64,000 nt of DNA. Source: Hirsutella rhossiliensis (Eukaryota > Ascomycota > Sordariomycetes > Hypocreales > Ophiocordycipitaceae). The position numbers and the translations under genes were made by a program. The notes under the pieces were generated by a model. That model was not told the origin of the DNA, did not search any database, and saw only the letters and a program-made list of their open reading frames with translations. Within the stretch, counting starts at the first letter, position 1; each line of letters opens with the position of its first letter. The DNA is taken from positions 124,001-188,000 of the forward strand of contig NW_025408676.1 in assembly GCF_020360975.1 (NCBI RefSeq), written 5' to 3'. Of the stretch, positions 1-13,550 are shown one piece after another.

Positions 1-1923
1 CGATCTATATACTATACTTATTTAAGATTAAAGATAATAATAATTTATTATCTTTATTCTTAAATAAAAAGGATAAGGAGAGTCTAAAGCTAGTTTAAGG
101 AAGTTATATAAAACCTATAATAAATAAGTAGGAAAGGAAAGCTATAAAGCTATTTATAGGGAAACGTAAGTAATTAAGCTAGATAGCTATTAAATAAAGT
201 ATAAAAAAGAAGGATATAATAAACTAAGCGCGTTTAGTATTTAATATACCTCTAACTAATATAAACTCTATTATATTATTTAGTATAAAAAGGAAAGAGG
301 AGAAATAAGTAATAATAAATTATTTTACTTTTAATATAGATATATTATAAGTTAAATTCTCGCAAAGAGAAATATAAGAAGTATATAAAAATATATAAAG
401 ATAAAATTAAAAGTAAGGGGCTAGATAGGCAGTATAGAGATATTTAATTCTTATAGGGGTAGTAATTAAGGTAAAGGAGTAATTATTCTATTGCCTTAAT
501 TTTCCTTCTTTCCTCTATCTAATACCCTTCTTTATACCTATCTAGCATCTTAATTAATAAAGAAGATCCTACTTAAAGAAGCTACTAATATCCTTTTAAC
601 TACTAAGCTTTTTACCGGTTTTTCCCCTCCTTTCTAGCCGTTGCCAGTATATCCGTCTTATCTCTCGCTACCTTTATAAGAAGCTATCGCTACTTTTACT
701 TCCCCTCTTTCCCCTACCCTCTTCTTTATACCTCCTTTTAGCTCTTTCTTTAAAATATATTTTTTAGCTTCCTAGGTCCCTCGTACTAAGGGATATCTCT
801 AAGAACTACGAAATTAAGCTATATTTCGCGATATACCCCCTTAGTTATAGCCTGCCCTTATAGAAAGGGTAAAGCTAAATACCTAGGCCGGTAAGCGTTT
901 AAAGGAGGTCTTAGTCTATACTTATCCCTTACTTAAGAAATCCGGGTTTTAGCCCTAGGCTCTTTTAGACCTACTTTAAGAAAAAGGGGTCTAAGGAGGA
1001 AATTAAGTCCTATAAGAAAGGGGGGCTTCTTTAAGGATAAGTCCTTAAAAAGGGGACCTTTTAAGAAGAATAAGTCTTAATTAAGCTAGGGGCCCTTCTT
1101 TAAGATAAGTCCTAATTCCTTTCTTTAGTTATAGACGTCTCCTTCCTCCTATATACTATTAGCTCCTCTTATAAACTCTTAAAGAGGGTTTCTAAGGATA
1201 GCTTCTCTCGAACGTTTTCTAGCTTAATTTACTATAAAAAGACAGCTAGCTTCTACTTTAATAAGGGCTTTATAAGACCGTTAGCTTTTATTAATACCGT
1301 TAGAACCTAACGGACGGAAATAAGTCCCTTTTAGACCTCTTAGTATAACTAATACTAATAGATATCGATATACTATAGCTAAGTCGATAGCTTACTATTT
1401 TCCTTTATAAGAATCTATATAGTCTATATATTATTATATTCTATAGCTAATAGGGTCGGAATTTATAGTCGTAAAGATATTAATAGCTAGCTAAGGAAAA
1501 TCGCTTCTTTTAATGCTTTTAAAAGAGCTAGTAGCTTTACTTCCGTATTTAATATAGTAACGGTAGCTTACTTTAAAGTTCTCTAAGTAATAGTTCCTTT
1601 AAAAAGGGATATAATATACCCCTATAAGCTCTTTCTATCTAAGGAATTATCTATAAAGGATGAATCGCTTAAATAAAGAAAGATTTTAGTAGCTAATTTC
1701 CTTCCCTACCCTCCTAGGCGTAGACTATATAATCTCGTTAAATAAAGATAAAGGATTACTTAGTCTACTACTTCTTAGTGCCTAGGGCTAGGATTCTAGT
1801 TATGCCTAGCTAGCTAGGAGACTATAAAAGAGATATCCGGTCTAGTAGAAATAGGTAAAAAAAGTAAGGAGCCTACCTTCTATTAATATCGGTATTTCTC
1901 TTACTCCTTAGCTTAAAAGGACG
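1..1923 (-). mobile_element. Ty1/copia retrotransposon, 3' part (RIP-mutated)
   Basis: This is the 3' portion of a copia-type element on the minus strand, inactivated by RIP. Reading the minus strand through RIP stops, about 1570-1190 encodes a copia RNase H C-terminus. It has the block NTE(A/V)(E/K)LLAL followed by KLST.L.(H/Y)(V/I)DI and then an LRQEV-like block, in the usual order. The element is cut at 1924 by a chromovirus insertion and resumes at 9727, where its reverse transcriptase lies. I recognise no domain in about 1-1170, and the element's 3' LTR, if present, was not identified. It encodes nothing functional today. Confidence 0.75.
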
Positions 1924-1928
1924 GATTA
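1924..1928. repeat. Target-site duplication (left), GATTA
   Basis: The five bases GATTA immediately precede the left LTR and are repeated immediately after the right LTR at 9722-9726. A 5-bp duplication is the normal footprint of Ty3/gypsy integration, and it fixes the element boundaries to the base. Confidence 0.9.
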
Positions 1929-2185
1929 TATAAGGGAATATATATCACGGTACGATTAGTTAGGTAGTAGAGATAGCTAGAGGTACTACGCTATATATAT
2001 TATATTTTCCTCGTTATAAGACTAAAGCTTACGAGAAGAGGGATTTCTCCTCTTTAGTTAGAGTAGCGAGTAGTCTATAATATATAAGCGGGGTAGGTAT
2101 AATTCCCTACCGATACCCTACCGATATATTAGTACTATATACCTAAGTGCTTTATTAGCCCGTACCTCCTAGTAGCGCTCTTATA
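1929..2185 (-). repeat. Chromovirus 3' LTR
   Basis: This 257-bp copy begins TATAAG and ends CTTATA, a perfect 6-bp inverted terminus. That is what RIP would leave of TGTAAG...CTTACA. It matches 9465-9721 along its whole length, with differences that are mostly C/T and G/A transitions. Confidence 0.93.
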
Positions 2186-2559
2186 ATTATCTCCCCTCCT
2201 ATATAGACGTCTTAGCTATATTTTTAATATATATTACTTTCGCTACGCTATATATATTTAGTTAGGAAGAGAGGTAGTTTCGGTTATATATCGCGCGTAT
2301 ACGCCTATATAAGTATACGTTAGTCTACGCTCTATAACGTTAATAGTTATTATACTAGCGGTTGCCGCTAAGTAACTATTACGGTATTACTTATATATCG
2401 GCCGCGTAACTATAATATAAAGAGCATACGTATATATCTCTTACTTTTTTTATTTTCTTTTTCTTTTTTAACTCTTCCGCTTATAATTACTATAGAGTTT
2501 TATACCTTTTTTTATTAATCCCTTATACCTTTTTATATTACTTTTTATCAACGATTTAT

Positions 2560-4140
2560 TAATAATAATACCTTTTATACTAAAGAAGATAAAGAACTAT
2601 AACGCTAATTTCCTACGCTATATATAGGAGTAGGTAGCGGCGGGTTTGCCCTTAAAGTATAAGCGATCGGCCTAAAAGTCTTATAGCGACGCTAGTTCCC
2701 CCTTAGCGAAGAAAGCTAAGAAAGGTATAAGGGAATCCTAGTCCTAGGAGACTTTTAGTCTAGGACCTAACGTTAGCGAGGGTCGTGCCCTTATTACCCC
2801 GCTAAATACCTCGACTTTAACTACTAATAAGCCTACCTCTATAGGCCTAAAAACTTATAAGTCTATTACCCTTATTAGCGATACTAATACTAGTAAGGAG
2901 ATCGTGCCTAAGCGCTCCTAGGTAAGTGCCGATAACCCGGCTACTTTATCTTAATAGGGCGGCTCTAGCTAATAGGAGATTATCGCCTAGGCCGCTCCTT
3001 AGAATAAGTAGGCCGATATTAATAACGAGGCCTAGCTAAATAAGGGCTAAGACTATCTTAATACTTAGCCGAATAAGGGCTAAGATAACGATAATAGTAA
3101 TAATAGAGACGGCCGTAATCCGACTCCTCTTACTAATAAACCTAAGAATAGCAGCGCTAAAGATAAGGGTACCTAGGCGGCGGTATAAGGCGGTCGCGCT
3201 CCTATAAAGAAGCGCACCTAATCTAAGGCTAAAGCCCGCTTAGTTAAGGCCTATAGGGTTATCCCTTATAAGCTCTAGTATATATATTATTTTAGGACGG
3301 TCGTTAAGGAGTATAGTACGACCGAGCCTAAGCCTATTAAGGTACTTTTAATTAGCTATATTTTCTTAGGGGTTTCCTCGACGCGCTATAAGTAGTGCTA
3401 TAAATATACCGCGACCTATAACTAAGTAAGTTTCCCCTTAACTTTAAATATTATAATTAATAAGCTAATCCTTCTTAAGGCCGCTACTCTTATATCTAAT
3501 AACTAGGCCGATATAGTTACTATCGTTAAGTACCTACGCGAGCTTAATAAGCTAAAGACTAGTAATAAGGATACTAAGGACGATAGCTTAGATATAGGCG
3601 TACTTGTTTTCGAGGAGGCTAATCGGCGCCGTCTCGCTATTATAGTATAGTATTTAGCTAAGGCTTTCGACGCCGCTAAGACGGCCTATCGTAAGTCCTT
3701 TAAGACTATAGGTATATAGAAGTCTACTATCGTAAGTTTTATCCGACCCTTTTATTAGCGACCGCCTAATAATATACTAGGTCGAGCGTGCCGACTACTA
3801 TACGCTAATTAATAAGCGTTATAAGCTTATTATTCGCCTTAACCCCGCGCCCTTATTCGATATCGCCTATATAAGCCCGGAGTACTAGGCCTAGGAATCC
3901 TAGTTAAAACTCCGCCTTATCGACGGCGATATAGGCTATAGTTTATAGTAATACGCCTTACTATTTACTAAGGCTAAGGTAAGTACTATACTAATAGAGA
4001 TAGGTCTTAATACGGAGGATAAGGAAGGAGCGGAGGATAGGGTGGTTCTAGTATTTCTAGAGGTATTCGGTATAGTAAAGGGGGCGCCTTAGTTAGTTCC
4101 CGCTATACCGGTAAAGAAGAGGGGTAGTTAGAAGTAATAG
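2560..4140 (+). pseudogene. Extra antisense coding frame inside the chromovirus (unrecognised)
   Basis: Between the end of pol and the 3' LTR, the strand opposite to pol carries a long frame of roughly 500 codons. Its interruptions are TAA or TAG, as expected from RIP of Gln and Trp codons. Uninterrupted runs of about 45-50 codons occur, for example near 2765-2920 and 3510-3645, which is unusual in this stop-saturated DNA. The first half is rich in Ser, Thr, Asn, Lys and inferred Gln, as in a disordered region. The second half has charged, helix-like sequence. I recognise no domain. It could be an additional retrotransposon ORF or a captured gene. Confidence 0.5.
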
Positions 4141-4449
4141 ATAGGTCTTATCTTTCTTTTATTTAGCTATAACTATCCTTCTCTCTTTTATTATTAGGGC
4201 CTTAGTAGAGTTATAGTTTAGTTTTATTTTCCTTAATAATATTTAATAAGTAGTATAGATAGTTTTCCCTATTCTCTTATTTTACTATTTTATATATAGT
4301 TATAGGACGTTCGGGCGTGCCGATATATTAATAAGTCAGTAGCGATTTAGTAGGGATTCGTTACCGATTCGGTAGCGTCTCTTTATACTAGTAGGTTTCC
4401 CTACCTTACTTAGTCTTATACCTCTTTTTCTTAGTTAAGTAAGTAGTAT

Positions 4450-4600
4450 ATTCTTTAATAAGGTCTTAGCTATTCGCTATATCTTTAGCTTCGACCTATT
4501 AGTTATACTTAGCTAGCTATCCTTTCTATTTAATAAAGAAAAAGGTATCGCCCTTAGATCTCTTTTAGTCTTTAATCTCTTAGACTTCCTATTTACCTTT
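4450..4600 (-). other. Chromodomain of the chromovirus integrase
   Basis: The minus-strand frame reads a chromodomain: an E-(W)-EVEEIK-like first strand, a spacer with charged residues, FFIK(W)KG with an aromatic cage position, then A.YN.(W)VEA and a terminal helix ending LIKEY. Trp and Gln positions are now TAG or TAA. In this family the domain is thought to steer integration toward methylated histone H3 or heterochromatin. Confidence 0.8.
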
Positions 4601-7600
4601 ATCGTCCTCTAAGTCTAGTATTAATAGGGTTTCGCTATCTTTATAAGTGCCTTTACGCTCCTTCTATAGCTCTAAAAGACTAATATAGAAAACGTTATAA
4701 AGGTATAAGTACTTCTTAGGGAGTATAAGATAATATACTTACTTTTTAATAGCTTATAAGACCTAAAACGGTCTAATATACTTAGGTAAGAGTTTTCTTT
4801 TTTCGTCCTTAAGGCGTAAGTTCTTTATCGATAATACTATAAGGTCTCTTACTTTTAGTATAAGCGGTTAGTGCCTTAAATCGTAGTATTTCGCTTACGA
4901 TTTAATAGCCTTTCCCTAGTATTCCTTAAGCCTCTTTCGTAGCTCTTATAGCCTAGTAACTCTTACTCTTACTTTAGGTACCCCCCTCTAAATAATATTA
5001 TCTTTAGTATTAATATAGAAGTTTAGTTAGTAACCTATTAACGCTTCGTTAGGTAATAACCTAGTTATCGCGTTCTTTATATTATTATATATAAATTAAG
5101 TAATACGTAGGAGTAACGCTTAGTTAGTTTATTCTAAGTTAGTAAAGTATCTTAAGTAGTACTATATAGCTTAGTTTATTTATTCCGTTTACCTATCGGT
5201 TTATAGGTAAAATACTATCGATAGCTTATATTTTACTTATAAGATAAAATAGAGATCTAACTAAAACTTACTTATAAATAAGGACCCTCTATCTAAGATA
5301 ATGCCTTTTAGAGGTCTATATACTAATTTAACTTAGTAATAGAATAATTCTACTAGCTCTAAGGCTATTATTATCTTAGAGATAGAAAAGAAGAGGCAAT
5401 ACTTAGTATATCGGTCTATAATTACTAAGATCGTATTAACGTCTCGTTTATTATACTATACTTTAAGTAGACCTATAGTAAAGTCTATTAATAATTCTTC
5501 CTTTAGTCGTATAAGATATAGTAACGATTATATAGTACTATAAGGGCGATGCTTCTTAGATACTATACCTTAATATACTAGGTATAACTAGACGTATTTA
5601 TTTACGTCTTTTATTATTTTATCCTAGTAGAAGTTCCTCGTTAGTAGTTTACTAGTACGTTAAGAGCTAAAGTATCCTACTAATAGATCGTTATAGAAGA
5701 GCTATATTAGCTCTTACTATAAGGCTGCCTCTAAAGGCACTACGATATAACCCTTCTATAGTAGTAGTCTATCTAGGCGCACTAACTAGAAACCCTTTCC
5801 TTTTAAGAAGTCTTTAGTCTCCTTTAGCTTACTAATTACTATATTAACCGACTAAGTATATTTTAGTATCTCTAGTAATAGTTCTAGAACTTCTACTATA
5901 TAAACCTTTATATAGTAGGCCGCTTCTTTAGCGTAAGATTATAACTAGCTCTCTCTTTAGCTTAATCGGCTAATCGTTTAGGTCTCGCGCTTAAATTATT
6001 ATAGTTTCGCTATAGATAAGCTTATATATTTTCCTTATATAAAGGCACTTTACTACGCTTATATTAACTTAAGGTTAAGTATCTCTTTACTTATAAAAAC
6101 GCCTTATTATTTCTCTATATAGATATAGTATTAATAGTAGCTAGCTTCGCTTATAGCTCTAGTAATAGTTCCGTAAATAGGGGCCTCTCGCCTTTATATC
6201 TAGGCATTCTTAATAGTACGTCCGCTAGGTTAGATTTACCTATATAATACTTAATCGTAAAGTTAAATAGTATTAAATATATATACTATCTTACTTACCT
6301 CTTATTTAAGGAGGTCTAGTATATAAACGTTTAAAGGTTATAGTAGTCCGATAATACCTTTACTTTATACGCTGCCCCTTTAATATAATATCGCTAGTAT
6401 TTAAATAACTTAACGATAGTAAAGAGTTCTTAGTTTAGAATACTATAATTAAGTTCGGCTCTAATAAACTTCCTTAACTAAAATATAATCGGATAATAAC
6501 GCCCTTCGTTATTAGGTTAAGAGATAATCCCTACTATTACGAATTACGATATATCTATTTCGATATAAATATGTCTTTTTAGATCGTAATATTAAAGGAG
6601 TAGGGCTCCTTAAAAAGTATCCTTAAGAGCCTAAAACGCTACCCTTTTAGTAAGGTTTAGCTTTATACTCCCTAGCTTCTTCCTATTCTTACTCCCTTTT
6701 AGTAATATAGTTAAGGGCGCTATAACTCCTAAATACTTATATATAAATCGTCGGTAAAAATTATAGAACCTAAGGAAAACCTAAATATTATAGTAGGTTA
6801 TAGGTTTAGGCTATTAAGCTATTGCCTCTACCTATTAAGGGTCTATTAATACCCTATCGATAGATAATATAAACCTAAGGAACTTAACTAACTATTAATA
6901 GAAGATATACTTCGATAGTTTTATATAGAGCTCTATAGCCCTTAGCCTTTCTATTACTTATCTTAAGTATTTAATATATTCTTCTCTTATTTTAAAGTAT
7001 ATAAGGATATCGTTAAGGTAGACTATATAGATTATATCTATAAGCCCCTTAAGCGCCTAATAGATATAGCTTTAAAATATAGCTAGTGCGTTAGTAAGTC
7101 TAAAGGGTATTACTAAGTATTTAAAATATCTATAATATATTTAGAAAGCGGTCTTTTATTTATCTCCTTCTTAAATTTAAATACGTTAATATATATTCTA
7201 TATATTAATCTTAGAAAAATACTTAGCTCCTTAATAGCGGTTAATAATCTCTAAAATAAGGGGTAAAGGGTACCGATTCTTTTATATAACCCGGTTAAGT
7301 CCTTAGTAGTCTATATATAGCTATAAGGTGCTATCCTTTTTTAGAATAAAAAGGATAAGCGCCCTAGCTAGGCTCTTTAACTCCTAGATTATTTTCCTTT
7401 TTATCGCGTCTTAGATCTAATCGCGTAATACTTAGAGTTCCTTTTATAATAGAAGGTAAATCGGTCTATAAGGAGGTTCTATATTAAGGATTAAATTAAT
7501 TAAGTAATCTATTCCCTTTCTAGCTAGTAATAAATTAGATTTATTAGCTAAGATGGTATCTTTAAACTAGTAGAGAGTTAATAGGATTTCGGCCTATTCT

Positions 7601-9464
7601 TCTTATAGAATCCCTTTATCTTTATCTTTATCTAGTAGTAGGATTAGCTTAGGATTAAGCGCTATTATATATACCCTTACTTCGTTCTTATATTCTTAAA
7701 GGAATCTATAGGGGTTCTATAGGGTTTCGCTACTTAGTTAATACTTAAACTACTACTATCGTTTCTATAAAATAATATAGATATATTTATCCTCTAAGGT
7801 AGTAACTAATAAAAGGATTAGTACCTAATCGTTTAGCGTTAACTTATTAGTACCGATATAGAAATAAGTAATTATCTTTTCGGTGCCCCTTATATTTATT
7901 ATTTAGAGTAGCACTAACTATACTCTATACTCCCTTACCTTACTATTATTAAGCCCTAATAACTTAGGGTATAATAGCGCTATTTATAGTAATCCCTACT
8001 ATTAAGTAAAGTATATATCTATAAGGTTAACGGTATTATAAGTATCTAAGTATATAGGGACTTTAGTAGGGTTTCGCCTTAATATTATTATAGGAGTTTT
8101 AAGTAACTATCTTATAAGTATTAAGTTTACTAAGGGAGAGGCGTTTACCTTAATATCTTACCTTTTCCCTATTTTATAGTATTAAGTCTAAGAGTCTTTA
8201 CTAGGGTTTCTACCTTTAGAGAATTAGTATATTCCGTAGATAGGTATCCCGGCTTATTATATTAGAAATATATAATTCCTAATCGAGTAAAAGATCCTCT
8301 TCCTCGATAACGTCCCTTAGTTCGGCCCTTAGTAGGTATATCGCTAGCTTACTAGTTATTAGTTAAATCGGTAGTATTTCCTTAACGATTTAGCCTAGCT
8401 TATCGGCCTCTTTAATTCCTTCCCTTATACGTACCGCCTTAAGGTATAGTACTACTTCTATTCCCGGTTCCTCTAAGGGTAGAAGTAGTATTAATACGTC
8501 GCCTCTTATTAGTAGTAGTATCTTAATATCGTTAGGCGACTTATATAAGCTCTTCCCGTTAGTAAGTATAGATAGGTATCGAATAGAGGTTAATTTAGTC
8601 TCGAAGTTATAGCTCTAGCTTAGCGAAAAACGTAAGAGTACGCGCCTTTTCCGATAAGCGTTCGAAATACCTCTCTAAGGAGTTAAGGTATAAGCTAAAC
8701 TCTAGGAGGGACTAGCCTTCTTATTAGCGAGCCTCCTTTAATTACGTCGCTAATAGTATCTCCTTATTTATAGTATCCTTAATTAAGATAAGTATCTATT
8801 CCTTAAAGTATACCTAATCTATACTATATTTAGTTCGGTTAATTAGCGTTTATTCTTTAAGGTATCGGCGCTATCTCGCTTTATAGTCGCTATATATATA
8901 ATCTACCGTATAGAGGATCTTTATTTTATTATAACGAAAGCGTCTAGGCGCTGCCTTAAAGGCGTCCTCTAGATCGTAAGTCTAGTCTAGATATTTCCGT
9001 ATATTAATAGGTTAGGATAATTAAGCGATGTTTTTAATCTTAACCTCGCTACCGCGACTACCGTCCGATTTAGGGGAGTAGGACCGTCGACGTTTCCCTA
9101 AATAGATAGCGATAGTACCGGCGCGTTTAGCAATTTCTTCCTCTAATTATATAACGCGATCTTATAGGCGTTTTATCTTCTCTAGCTCCTTAACGCGCGC
9201 TTATAAGGCCGTAAGCTTTTCCTTATAAGACGGTTATCTTATACTTATAGGTAGCGATATCTTTAATATAGTTATAACGCCGTCTATAGTAGGGGTCTAT
9301 TCCGAGGATATATCTTCTTATTCTTTATCTCTTAAGTAGATACTTAATATATATAACGAAGAGGCCTCGACTAGTTAATTACTACGTCGCGCTATAGGAG
9401 CGTTATATAGTCTTCTCTAAGTAGCTATCTTTACTAAGTAACTAAAAAGGGAAGCTTTAGAAAT

Positions 9465-9721
9465 TATAAGGGAATATATATTATAGTACGATTAGTTAGG
9501 TAGTAGAGATAGCTAGAGGTACTACGCTATATATATTATATTCTCCTTATCGTAAGACTAAAGCTTACGAGAAAAGGGATTTCTCCTCTTTAGTCGGAGT
9601 AGCGAGTAGTCTATAATATACGAGCGGGGTAGGTAGGATTCCCTACTAATACCCTACTAATATATTAGTACTACGTACCTAAGTGCTTTATTAGCCCGTA
9701 CCTCTTAGTAGCGCTCTTATA
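9465..9721 (-). repeat. Chromovirus 5' LTR
   Basis: This is the second 257-bp LTR copy, again TATAAG...CTTATA, and it is upstream for the minus-strand element. It carries the 5-bp duplication GATTA directly outside, at 9722-9726. Confidence 0.93.
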
Positions 9722-9726
9722 GATTA
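9722..9726. repeat. Target-site duplication (right), GATTA
   Basis: Exact copy of 1924-1928, abutting the right LTR. Confidence 0.9.
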
Positions 9727-12700
9727 AGTAAAAGCTTTTTATTTAATATTAGTATAAAGGGAAGCTTCTTATTAAGGGAATTAAAGAGGAATTTATAAGC
9801 GACCTTATTAATATAGGCGTCTTAGGTAAGCTAGATAGTCCGTTAGGACCTATTTTAAAGGATTTATATCCCTAGGAACTACCTTAGCTCCCTTAGCTTA
9901 GTTATCTTATACCTTTATTATAGGCCTTATATAGCCTCCCTAGTAGTAGCTTCTTCCTCTTTTAGGTAGGCCTAGATAATATTATCGACGTAAAAGAAGA
10001 CTATAATTTTACCCTTTTATATTATATACGGTTCCTAAGGGACTTTCTTAAAGCCTAGGGCTTTAAGGGAACCTATTAAATGCTATTGCTAAAGAAGGGG
10101 TAATCTTTATAGTCTATATAGAGCTTTCCTAAGCTATAAAACCTTTCCTAGCTATTAGAAACTAAGAGTAAGTTATATATAGATAACTTCTTCTTCCTTA
10201 AGTAAGTAGTTAATTAAAGCGTTAACTATATCTATTTAATTAAGTTTAAGGTCGAATTCTATTACTATAGCTATAAGGGTCCGAAAAGATATCTCTACTA
10301 AGGTAGTTACCTTAGTAGGTAGATCCCCTTTTTCCTATTAATTCCTATAGATAACTAGCCGGGCTTTATATTTCTAAAGGAAGCTATATTTATTAGTCCT
10401 ATAGATAATAACCTACTTATAGCTAAGGACTTATTTTCCTCTTACCTTTTCCTTAAGGACTTCTTTAAAAGACCCTATCTCCTTATATAAGGCTAGGTAG
10501 TCTTTCTAGGTCTAGGAAAACTAGTCTCTAAAAGGGTGTCTTTCTAGCTGCTTTTAGTTTACTAGTAGGTTTAGGAGGTCTCTTTTATATACCTTCCTTA
10601 CTAATATCTATAGCTTAAATAGCCGGCCTACTATAAACGCTCTATAAGAACCGTCTTTTATATACGTTAGATAGAAGTTAGGAAAACGATCGAAATAAAG
10701 GAGAAATTAGTCTTCTTTTATATTAGTTACTATACCTTCCTTTACTTCTTAAAGTAGGGATAAAAAGGCAGCTAGGTAATCCTTTAAGAGAGATACCTTT
10801 CCTACCCCCTTAAGGGTTAAGACAGGAAGACTAACTAAAAAAGCTGCTTTTAGATCTTCTTCTTACGTAAGAGGAGGTATAGGGAGGTAGGCGTATTCTA
10901 GCTCTACCGCTTTCCTATAGTCTCTTTCTTCGTTTAGATTATTTAATCTAATAGCTTCCTCTTCTTTTTCTTTAAAGTTAGCGTTATCCTCGATTACTTT
11001 AACGTCGGTTTCTTCTTTTATTTCCTTATCTAGGACCTTTTCTTAAGACTATTAAGAAGGGGGGGTTTAGATCTTTTAAATTAGCTAACGTTATAATAGT
11101 AAGAGGGGCTATTAATCCCTCTTTTTATTAAAGAAGCTAGATTCGTTAAAAACTATATCTTTAGTTAAAATAACTTTTTATAAAAGAGGAATCTAGATCT
11201 AGAAGATATTTATAGAATTATAGCTAACGAGGTAACTAATAAAGGCTCTAGGATTAAGCTTTCTTTTCTTCTTCCTTTTTAGCTATATATCGTTAGTTAT
11301 AGCGTAATCCTTATAGCTATAAGTATAAAGGTAGGCTAGCGAGGCCCTCTTCTTTATAAAGAGCTTAAAGGGGGATTTCTAGTTTAATCCTTAGGTAGTC
11401 CCTTTAAGGGTCCGGTTTTATAAGTAATAAGCGGTCTTAATAACTTCCTTTTAATAGTTATAGGGAAGCTTTATAGTAAGTCTTATTATATAGGTCCTTT
11501 CTATTATAGTATACCCTAATCTTTCTACCCCTCCGTTCTAGGCCTAGGTATTTAGTACTAATAGGAGCGGTAAAATACCCCTTTTTTAAAGCTAATTTAA
11601 GATATCCTTTATAAATAGCTCTCTATTAGACTATATCTTCTTTACTTTATAGCTAAAGTAGGATTTTATTTAGTTAACGAAGTCTTAGAGGGTAGACTAG
11701 TTATACTTACTTAGGTAGGTCTATAAGAAATAAGGGAAAACTATCCTTAAAAAAGCGTCTAAAAAAACATTACCTTAATAAAGCTTTCTTAATTTCTAGA
11801 GACGTTAGTTTAGTCGAGCTAAATTTCCTTATATAGCTAGTTTAGCTATAAAGGGGTTCGTCTAAAAATTCGTCTCTTAGTCTTTCCTTAGCTATAGTAT
11901 TTATATTTAACGGTCTTTAAGCCCCTTATTTATACGCCTTATTATAGGCCTAGCTTATATAAAGCTAAGGGGCCTAGGTAACTAAGTTATATATACTAAA
12001 GAAGACCGTCTCCTTAGGCTACTAAAAGAGGGTCCTTTATAATAAACCTATTCCTCTTAGTAGGGAAAGCTAACTTCTTAAGTAGTTCCTTCTTATAAAT
12101 AGGTCGGAATTTAAGAATAAATTAACCGAATTTTTCCTCGATAAGCCTAATAGTCTAATTCTTTTAAATTAACCTTATAGGATCTAATATTATATCTTAG
12201 AAAATTCCTTCCTCTTAAAGAAAGTAAAAGGAAATTAAGCTTATTAAAAATTAAGGATAAAAAGCTACCTTTTTTTATCGAAGAATTTATATAGACCTAT
12301 TAGGTAATTATAAGAAGGTATAAGTAATAAGCGTATATTCGGGTAATCGATAACGTAAGCGGAAAGATCGGTTAAAGGAGTATAAGGTAGGATTTTATCC
12401 GGAATTTATAACGAGTATATAAGGGGCTAAATAATATATTAAAAGAATAGCGTTATAAAAGATACTTATAAACTTACTTATTCTATCTACTACTCCTAGG
12501 GAAATCCTTTGTCTTTTATAGACTATTGCTTATATACTAGTAAACTAATTAGTTAGCTTTCTAGTATATTCTATAGTGCTTAAAAAGCTCTATCTATAGT
12601 ATGTCTTCCTAACTTAGTAGGTAGTCTAATTATAACGTAATAGTTAAGGTAAGACTATAGGTTCTAGTATAAGTAGCAGATTTAACTAGAATATTCTATG

Positions 12701-13550
12701 CCCTACCTATTCTCGTATTATAGATATCTTCGGAACCGCTATACTAAAATAGGTAATAGGGTATCCGTTCTACTTATAATTAACTTATGCATTTTATATA
12801 TATTTTATTTTATTAGGATAGGCTTATCTTAACCCGCTTTTCTTAAAGGAAGGTATAGATATATAGTAGAGGTCTTTATCTTTAAGGGTTATTCCCTAAG
12901 ACTATATTATAGAGCCTCTTTTTACTAGCTTATTCTATAGAGCCTCCTAATGCCTATTATTTCTTTATAATAGTAAAATAAGAATATAAGGGTATATTCT
13001 TATAGTAATTTTATTGTAAAATTTACCCTTCTATATCCCTCTATCTATATAGTTAATTCCCTAGTAATAAGGTATTCCCTCTATACCTTCTTAAAGAACC
13101 GGAATCGTAAGAGTATATTATAGATATTAAGAGAAGTACTAAAGTTAAAGATAGCTAATTTTTATAGGGGATAATCGGAGGGTCTTAATAGGTAGTCTTA
13201 CTAATCTATAGGAAAGATAAATATTAGATTTACTATACTAATAATTTTCCCTTAAATTTATAGCTCGAATAAGGGTAGCGGCGTTAGTTACTATTTCTTA
13301 GTAACCTAAATCTCGTTTATCTTCTTCTATAATAAGGGGTCCTTTTTAAGAGACTATTATATCGTTTCTTATAGCTTCTTTAAAGGGTTAAATCCTTTAA
13401 GTTAGTTTTCCTCGAAGACCTATTAGTATTATAATAATTAATAGCCTAGGGATTTATAGGCTAGGTAGCTGTTTTATTTAGTCTTTTATCTCTTAAGGAA
13501 TCCTTATCTCGATCTAAAAGGTCTACTTAAAAACCCCCCCTTTTTACCCC
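9727..13550 (-). mobile_element. Ty1/copia retrotransposon, 5' part with reverse transcriptase (RIP-mutated)
   Basis: This is the larger part of the copia element that continues at 1-1923. The minus strand encodes copia reverse transcriptase. A segment at about 10290-10100 reads as the F(R/G)..(I/L)...EFDL.LNQ.D block followed by a GKVL.L.KALYGL-like block. At 9997-9980 is FFYVDN, equivalent to the catalytic YVDD box. Just beyond it the chromovirus interrupts the element. Integrase, protease and gag should lie at about 10700-13500. That stretch is coding-like on the minus strand but I cannot name motifs in it. The right boundary is approximate. Confidence 0.8.

Larger units (their letters stand above)
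1929..9721 (-). mobile_element. Ty3/gypsy chromovirus, full length, RIP-inactivated
   Basis: This is a complete LTR retrotransposon (7,793 bp) on the minus strand, with 257-bp LTRs and a GATTA duplication. Read through RIP stops, the minus strand gives pol in the gypsy order. The end of reverse transcriptase is near 6780-6710 (RFYNFYRRFI). The RNase H tail is near 6240-6200 (GKSN.AD.L.R). The integrase core runs about 5480-5120 (ILVIIDR.TKY, then DRGS.F.SKF). A C-terminal chromodomain lies at about 4600-4450, with an EWEVEEI-like start and a KG..A.YN..VEA block. RT-RH-IN order plus a chromodomain defines a chromovirus. The gag region should lie near 9400-8700 but I see no diagnostic motif there. 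The interval 4440-2186 holds an extra frame on the other strand, annotated separately. Confidence 0.92.
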
